From the NCBI GenBank assembly GCA_009784095.1, contig WRDL01000042.1, positions 1-10,574 of the forward strand: a DNA stretch of 10,574 bases. Direction: 5' to 3'. Under the pieces are notes generated by a model. It was not told the origin of the DNA and ran no database searches. It was given only the letters and a program-made list of their open reading frames with translations. Shown piece by piece: positions 6,579 through 10,574 of this stretch (position 1 is the first letter of the stretch; the number at the start of each line of letters is the position of its first letter). The position numbers and the translations under genes are program-made. This DNA is from Coriobacteriia bacterium. Its GTDB lineage: Bacteria > Actinomycetota > Coriobacteriia > WRKU01.

Positions 6579-7643
6579 CTATGAACTGCTTGAAACCGTC
6601 TGGTCCTTGTCTTTGCGATGGTGCAGCACGATGATAAGAAAACCGACGCTTGCCAATGCGACAGCAGCCCAAAGAACCGGGTTATTGAGATCTCCGGTCC
6701 TCACTCCACCATCCGGATTGAAGGGATTTGGAAGAATTGGCGCTTCGAAAACGTTGACAAAGGAGAAGTCCGTCGCCTCTCTGTGCGTATCATCGGTGAT
6801 CGAGCGGTCGATAACAAGACGTCCATCACTTAGAGCGGTCACGGTATCGGTGATGGTATAGATCGTTTTGTCATAGGTGTAGCCACTGACACCGGTATTG
6901 AGTTCTTTGATAGTGTAGTGATACACTCCCTGTTCGGCATAAGTCCAGCTGCCGAACTCTGTTTGCCCTGTTCCCTCGATCTCGATGAGTTTGACCCCAT
7001 CTTTGCTTCCAGCCGGCATCGGATTTGAGGTATCCTCTGCTCTCAGCTCGAAGGTAAAGAGACTCGCGGTCTTTGGCCTATCACCCGAAACCGTCTTTTT
7101 GACCGGTGGATCTTGCGTCGTGACCGGAATGTAGTCCCCTCCATAATCGTACTCATGGTCGAAGCGGATATCGGAGACCTTATTCCCATTCTCTTGGTAA
7201 GCGACAACGATGCTGATCTGCCCATGCATAACGTAGACCATGATCGTAAAGACCTGCTGGTCAAGCGTGTAGTATGGCGCTAAGGGTGATGTGCACATCA
7301 CATGATAGGTGTAGATGCCCACATCCACCTGCGAGAAGTCGATCGGTCCGATCTCGGTACTATCGTTCCCGGTCAGAGAAAAGTCATAGATCGCACCTTC
7401 AGAGTATGCCGGCATCGGATACCACGCAAGCTCAGGTGCCAAACGATACTCGAAGGTACTCGTCGGCTCTACTACCATTCCGGTATTGGTAAAGGTCTGT
7501 GACACCGGTATAAGAATTCCCTCTGTGTCTGCAGATGCGACCAATGGAGCGAACATACTCACCATATACACTGACAGCAACACGAGCGTGAGAATCGTTC
7601 TGCGGCGAATCACCTTCTTCGTGTTGTCGCGACCTCGGCTCAT
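6579..7643 (-). CDS. Spy0128-like isopeptide-domain surface protein with VRTG sorting signal
   Basis: This is a 354-residue secreted, wall-anchored protein. It has a basic N-terminus, a hydrophobic core at about 16-35 and a likely signal peptidase site ASA|D (38/39). Two related Spy0128/FctA-type domains follow. Domain 2 (about 177-300) has VKKTVSG (K183), YHYTIKE (E247) and FSFVN (N297), the residues expected to form an internal Lys-Asn isopeptide bond. Domain 1 (about 43-167) aligns with it, but has Q49, C117 and H163 at those places, so it should lack the bond. The C-terminus is GVRTGD (313-318), a membrane segment (about 321-340) and a basic tail, a V-x-T-G sorting signal rather than LPXTG. 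I chose the ATG at 7643 over a GTG two codons upstream: it makes an ATGA overlap with the sortase gene and sits 8 nt from GGAGGT. Its place after the sortase resembles the basal pilin FctB of streptococcal FCT loci, an inference from position only. Confidence 0.82.
   Translation of the reverse strand: MSRGRDNTKKVIRRRTILTLVLLSVYMVSMFAPLVASADTEGILIPVSQTFTNTGMVVEPTSTFEYRLAPELAWYPMPAYSEGAIYDFSLTGNDSTEIGPIDFSQVDVGIYTYHVMCTSPLAPYYTLDQQVFTIMVYVMHGQISIVVAYQENGNKVSDIRFDHEYDYGGDYIPVTTQDPPVKKTVSGDRPKTASLFTFELRAEDTSNPMPAGSKDGVKLIEIEGTGQTEFGSWTYAEQGVYHYTIKELNTGVSGYTYDKTIYTITDTVTALSDGRLVIDRSITDDTHREATDFSFVNVFEAPILPNPFNPDGGVRTGDLNNPVLWAAVALASVGFLIIVLHHRKDKDQTVSSSS
7286..7301. repeat. 16-bp perfect palindrome inside the surface-protein gene
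   Basis: GTGATGTGCACATCAC is its own reverse complement over 16 bases with no spacer. It lies in domain 1 of the terminal surface protein and encodes V-M-C-T-S-P there, including the Cys that replaces the isopeptide Glu. It may be coincidence, or an internal binding site for a dimeric regulator. Confidence 0.5.
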
Positions 7644-8584
7644 GCCCACTTACCTCCATGTATGCTTTTCTGCTCGCTGCTTTGACGCTTTTTCTTTAAG
7701 GTGAGCAGTAAAACAAGTGCTACGAGACAAATCGAGGCGCCGACGGCCGCTTTGGTCCACGCAGGAAGTTCATTCCACCACATTTGAAAGGTGCGGGTGA
7801 CTGACACCGTATGGTCTTCTTCAGATGCAAAAGGATCATCAAAGACCTCATCGCTGATTCTTCCCACTAACGCATCACGCCCGTTGGTGGTCGACATGGA
7901 ACAGGTGTAGAGCAATACGATCCTGTCATCGGCGCTCACCCCGATATCTCGGGATTGGACCGCTATCTCATCGATCAGAGCCAGATAATCACTCGCTTCG
8001 TTCGTATCATCGATTCCTGGATTGAAAATAGACCCGTCATACGCATCGGCATGGATTAGGGCAAAGAATTCCAATCCATGCTCTTTACCCTCATAAAAGA
8101 GCATGCCATAGCGTCGATCGTCAAAATAGCTCTTCTCTGAGAAATTCCCGATCTCGCCGAACATGACTTCCTTGTCCATGTGGTGTCCGTAGAGGATCGA
8201 ATTGAAGTCCGAGAAATCTCGCGCATTACGATAATCAAGAAAAATGGCACCGGACAGAGAACTCTTGCCTTCGGCGTTACGATTCAGATATCTCATATTG
8301 TCCTCACCCTGTACGATCGGGTAGTCGATATGGGTACCATAGACCTCGATCCAGGCACATACATCACTATTGATGGCGATGAGCTCATCGAAGGACTTCT
8401 CTTCCGGAATCGGTTTATAGATGGCATAGTTCTCAGCTGCCGCCGTTGCATGAACTTGATTGGCATCCCATAAGGCAAAGCCGCTAAAGCATAACAGCGC
8501 CACGATAATGACGAGCACCGCCGCATTGACCGCTGAATTAGCGGCGCGTACGATACGTCTGCTTGTTGTGCCGACCTCGCTCAT
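7640..8584 (-). CDS. srtB: Class B sortase (putative pilus-assembly transpeptidase)
   Basis: This is a 314-residue membrane-bound cysteine transpeptidase, expected to cleave the sorting signals of the neighbouring surface proteins and either polymerise them or attach them to the wall. An N-terminal membrane segment (about 18-39) leads to the catalytic domain: WIEVYGTHIDYPIVQGEDN (78-96), SGAIFLDYRN (111-120), LYGHHM with catalytic H134 (131-136), LLYTCSM with C228 (224-230), and NGRDALVGRI with R236 (234-243). The W-I-x-V-x-G-T-x-I-D-Y-P-I-V-Q and L-x-T-C patterns are class B. Unusually, a second membrane segment follows at about 276-296, with a basic tail. The ATG at 8584 has a perfect AAAGGAGG 5-6 nt upstream. 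It sits between a two-domain pilin and a third surface protein, as in the FCT-type loci where the class B enzyme SrtC polymerises Spy0128. A housekeeping or haem-uptake SrtB role is less likely in this context. Confidence 0.92.
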   Translation of the reverse strand: MSEVGTTSRRIVRAANSAVNAAVLVIIVALLCFSGFALWDANQVHATAAAENYAIYKPIPEEKSFDELIAINSDVCAWIEVYGTHIDYPIVQGEDNMRYLNRNAEGKSSLSGAIFLDYRNARDFSDFNSILYGHHMDKEVMFGEIGNFSEKSYFDDRRYGMLFYEGKEHGLEFFALIHADAYDGSIFNPGIDDTNEASDYLALIDEIAVQSRDIGVSADDRIVLLYTCSMSTTNGRDALVGRISDEVFDDPFASEEDHTVSVTRTFQMWWNELPAWTKAAVGASICLVALVLLLTLKKKRQSSEQKSIHGGKWA

Positions 8585-8679
8585 GGAAACCTCCTTTCAA
8601 GTTCTTACTCAATCTGTTAGGTGGGAAGAGGCATTCGGCTCGCGTCTCAATTCACCTGCTGGAAGAAGACAAAGTGAGT

Positions 8680-8708
8680 GGGAATCTACGAACCAAATGC
8701 CAATTCCC
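8680..8708 (-). other. Hairpin in the pilin-sortase gap
   Basis: On the minus strand GGGAAT pairs with ATTCCC (7 bp with a terminal G-U, 15-nt loop) just after the pilin stop. It is followed by a loosely pyrimidine-rich stretch (ACTCACTTTGTCTTCTTCC) but no proper U run. It could weaken read-through, so that sortase is made in smaller amounts than pilin. The rest of the 141-bp gap shows only the sortase ribosome binding site. Confidence 0.3.
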
Positions 8709-8725
8709 ATATTGGAAGACAATGA

Positions 8726-10003
8726 TTACGCGCTTAGGCTCTCTCTTTCTCTGCGCTTGGCAATAACATATATGACCAATCCTGCAATTGCGATCGTGAA
8801 GATGCCGATATAGGGCAAGTACTCGATCACGATTCCGGTCGGGGTTGTACCCGGATTATCGTTGGTGAATTTGGCAGTGTTCGCATGTGTGCTATCACTC
8901 TCGCCGACCCAGTAACCCGCAGCAACTGAGACGCCGTTACCTTTTGTACCGGTCTCATTCGCAGCTGTGGCTCCTGCTTTGATGATATCGACACTGGCAG
9001 TATAGCCGGTCTCCCCATCTTCAGAGATCGCATATGATGAACCGACCGGAACATTGGTAAACACCAGCTTCTCACCATGGGCAAGAGTGAACTCCAGTGG
9101 AGTGCCGGGGGTGACCTCAATAGCGGTCGCGCTGACCACACCAGCTGCGGATACCTTGTAGGCGGGATATGTCACTTCGACATAGTCCTCGATCAATGTC
9201 GGAACAGTAAGCGTGAGAGTGAAACTAAAGGGTTTTACGATACTACCCATATCACCAGTGACTGTTTTTGTGATGCTTAGAGTTGGATCATCAGGATCAT
9301 TTGAACCATTGGTTCTCACATACCTGTTGACAAAGATCATCTCTGAGTAATCTCCCTCAACGGAGGGATCGCCGCCGGGAGTTGGATCAAGTTTTGGACC
9401 ATTCTCGACCGGCTCGCCACCATCTGTGATGGTCATCACGTTACCGATGGCAAAGATGTAGCGATCGCCCACACTCTTCCCGGTGGGAACATTGCTGGCG
9501 GTGTACTCTTTGACATAGACGACAAGTGAATACGAAGCATCGGAGAGTGTCAATGCCTCATGGGCAGGATCGGTGACGGTGTAGGTACTACCCGTCTCGG
9601 TAACGACAAACTCATAAACTCCTGCGGTCGGCCAAACCACACCGGCAAAAATATCGGCAGATTCAAGATAGTAGGTCTCGATCCCTGAAACGACACTTTC
9701 GAACTTCTCATCCGGGCTCGCTGCTGTCTTGCCGCTATAGGCGATCGAGACAGAGCCGGGTGTAGTGCCAAATGGCATGTCGCTGGGCAGTGTCGTATCC
9801 TCGTTGAACTTGACTGCGGTGATGGCGAAGTTGAATGTCATCGCGGGGTAGTCGGTACCGACCGGAAATTTCAGCACCTTGGTAATAGCCGCCTCGGTGA
9901 CATCTTCAGGGTTGATATCGGCATAGGCAGATGGCAACATCCCAAAACAAAGGGTCAGCGCCAGCATCGCTATCAACACCACCTTCATCTTCTTGTCTTT
10001 CAT
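8726..10003 (-). CDS. Two-domain Spy0128/FctA-like pilin with TPTG sorting signal
   Basis: This is a 425-residue secreted protein, likely a pilus shaft subunit. The signal peptide has a basic start, a core at about 8-23 and a cleavage site AYA|D (28/29). Domain 1 (about 38-230) has ITKVLKF (K42), YEFVVTETG (E136) and MIFVNRY (N226). Domain 2 (about 241-383) has LSITKTVTG (K246), YAISEDG (E328) and AKFTNDN (N381). In both, the Lys in the first strand, the mid-domain Glu and the Asn in the last strand are what Spy0128-type pilins use for internal isopeptide bonds. The C-terminus is TPTG (387-390), IEYLPYIGIFT, a hydrophobic segment and KRRERE. The ATG at 10003 follows AGGAGGAAGAA. The sortase lies downstream and a paralogous pilin upstream. 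K165 in VVYVKEY or K176 could be the Lys used for polymerisation, but I cannot decide. Codon use is more AT-rich than in the transporter genes. Confidence 0.86.
   Translation of the reverse strand: MKDKKMKVVLIAMLALTLCFGMLPSAYADINPEDVTEAAITKVLKFPVGTDYPAMTFNFAITAVKFNEDTTLPSDMPFGTTPGSVSIAYSGKTAASPDEKFESVVSGIETYYLESADIFAGVVWPTAGVYEFVVTETGSTYTVTDPAHEALTLSDASYSLVVYVKEYTASNVPTGKSVGDRYIFAIGNVMTITDGGEPVENGPKLDPTPGGDPSVEGDYSEMIFVNRYVRTNGSNDPDDPTLSITKTVTGDMGSIVKPFSFTLTLTVPTLIEDYVEVTYPAYKVSAAGVVSATAIEVTPGTPLEFTLAHGEKLVFTNVPVGSSYAISEDGETGYTASVDIIKAGATAANETGTKGNGVSVAAGYWVGESDSTHANTAKFTNDNPGTTPTGIVIEYLPYIGIFTIAIAGLVIYVIAKRRERESLSA
8796..8827 (-). repeat. Conserved post-sorting-signal box, copy in the TPTG pilin
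   Basis: These 32 bases encode the IEYLPYIGIFT box just after the sorting signal. They match 10150-10181 in the neighbouring pilin at 29 of 32 positions, and all three differences are synonymous. The flanking parts of the two genes are much less alike. Confidence 0.8.
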
Positions 10004-10029
10004 TTCTTCCTCCTAAACTTCTTCGTTGT

Positions 10030-10063
10030 CTGCCACGATCTCCATTTCTCGAATGCGTGGCAG
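10030..10063 (-). other. Intercistronic hairpin between the two pilin genes
   Basis: CTGCCACG (10030-10037) and CGTGGCAG (10056-10063) form a perfect 8-bp stem with an 18-nt loop. Within the loop of the minus-strand RNA, CATT and AATG can add 4 bp. The stem lies in the 79-bp gap between the upstream pilin stop and the ribosome binding site of the next pilin. The RNA continues ACAACGAAGAAG, with no U run, so a role in transcript processing or stability is more likely than termination. Confidence 0.55.
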
Positions 10064-10082
10064 GTTATTACCTTTCAATGGG

Positions 10083-10574
10083 TTAGGCTTGTACTCTTCT
10101 CTCACGTTGTTTCATGGCTACATAAGCTACGAGACCACCAATGCAGAGAGTGAAGATACCTATATAGGGCAAATACTCGATAAAGATACCGGAATCCGGT
10201 GGGGTATCCAGATCGTTGTTGAAGGACGCGATATTGGAACTCATATTTTTCTCGCCAACACGAAGGACATCCGGCATGTTGCCACCGGGGATGGTGAGAT
10301 CATTTCCTGCTGTACCGGTCACCGTACCGCCACCAGCCGTTAACAAGACCTCTGCGGTCGGCTCATAGCCAGCAACGCCGGTCTCGGTCACGGTGAACGA
10401 GGTACCCACATGGAGATCAATGAACATGATATATTCATTCGCCTTGAGCTGCACGGTCTCAGCAACTCCGGACGTAAAGGTGATCTGAGTAGTACCAGCA
10501 GGCATGATATAGGCATGATAGGTCGGGCTTCCCGATACCAGCGATGGTGCGGTCACCATGACTGAGAAGCTAAA
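10083..10574 (-). CDS. Spy0128/FctA-like pilin, C-terminal part, PPDSG sorting signal
   Basis: The last 163 residues of a surface protein are visible; the start lies beyond the right edge. The visible part begins at FSFSVMV, which aligns with KPFSFTLTL in domain 2 of the next pilin. It keeps SFTVTETG (Glu at visible residue 64) and IASFNND (Asn at 119 or 120), two of the three isopeptide residues; the Lys would lie just outside the window. The end has TPPDSG (visible 124-129), then IEYLPYIGIFT, a hydrophobic segment and the tail KQRERR. The sorting motif P-P-D-S-G differs from the TPTG of its neighbour. An internal ATG at 10559 is in the middle of the fold and is not a start. It is the first gene of the pilus operon seen here, separated from the next pilin by a hairpin. 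It could be the tip adhesin or another shaft subunit; its full length would tell. Confidence 0.82.
   Translation of the reverse strand, partial: FSFSVMVTAPSLVSGSPTYHAYIMPAGTTQITFTSGVAETVQLKANEYIMFIDLHVGTSFTVTETGVAGYEPTAEVLLTAGGGTVTGTAGNDLTIPGGNMPDVLRVGEKNMSSNIASFNNDLDTPPDSGIFIEYLPYIGIFTLCIGGLVAYVAMKQRERRVQA
10150..10181 (-). repeat. Conserved post-sorting-signal box, copy in the PPDSG pilin
   Basis: This is the partner of 8796-8827. Both encode IEYLPYIGIFT, including the identical TTG leucine codon and CCC proline codon, with three silent differences. It points to recent duplication, gene conversion, or strong constraint on this segment. Confidence 0.8.

Noticed and set aside
6571..6592. Imperfect stem at the end of the terminal surface protein with the stop codon in the loop
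   Set aside because: It needs G-U pairs, has no U tract, and lies partly in coding sequence; too weak to call a terminator.
7288..7300. CRP-type operator at the palindrome
   Set aside because: GTGA and TCAC are separated by 8 bases instead of the 6 of the CRP consensus, and the site is inside a gene.
7644..7649. GTG start two codons upstream of the terminal surface protein's ATG
   Set aside because: It would be only 2 nt from the GGAGGT sequence, while the ATG at 7643 has proper spacing and an ATGA overlap with the sortase.

Overview
The window most resembles the chromosome of a Gram-positive bacterium, probably an actinobacterium of class Coriobacteriia. This is an inference. It rests on moderately high GC (highest in the transporter region, visibly lower in the pilin region), strong AGGAGG-type ribosome binding sites, a lipoprotein-type solute-binding protein, a GT4 glycosyltransferase of the MRIGLFSDTYTPEINGV type, and a sortase-dependent pilus locus with Spy0128-like pilins. 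A Bacillota host cannot be excluded. There are no rRNA, tRNA, CRISPR or IS features.

Region 1 (1-5153, minus strand) is a tight six-gene operon. Transcription order is lipoprotein solute-binding protein, two ATPases (LivG, LivF), two permeases (LivH, LivM), then the start of an acetamidase/formamidase-family enzyme that runs off the left edge. LivG to the amidase are joined by 4-bp ATGA overlaps, a 1-bp TAATG overlap and a 1-bp gap. Only the binding-protein/LivG junction is long (137 bp), and it holds a perfect 11-bp hairpin. The transporter belongs to the branched-chain amino acid/amide/urea (HAAT) family. The coupled hydrolase suggests the real cargo is a short-chain amide or related compound, used for nitrogen or carbon.

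Region 2 (5154-6578) holds one plus-strand gene, a GT4 glycosyltransferase divergent from the transporter operon. Its start lies 6 nt after a TATACT box, so its mRNA may be leaderless. The 178-bp divergent region also holds a 6+6 bp inverted repeat.

Region 3 (6579-10574, minus strand) is a pilus locus continuing beyond the right edge. Transcription order is a pilin whose 5' end is outside the window, a complete two-domain pilin, a class B sortase, and a third Spy0128-type surface protein overlapping the sortase by 4 bp. None of the three surface proteins has a classical LPXTG. They end in PPDSG, TPTG and VRTG before a membrane segment and basic tail, recalling the EVPTG-type signals handled by the class B pilus sortase (SrtC) of Streptococcus pyogenes. 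Intramolecular isopeptide triads (Lys, Glu, Asn) are visible in both domains of the complete pilin and in the second domain of the terminal protein. The first domain of the terminal protein has lost all three residues. Hairpins lie between the pilin genes and between pilin and sortase.

The most interesting parts are the class B sortase pilus locus with three variant sorting signals, the degenerate isopeptide domain (with a 16-bp perfect palindrome at the codon replacing its Glu), and the amide transporter-hydrolase operon.
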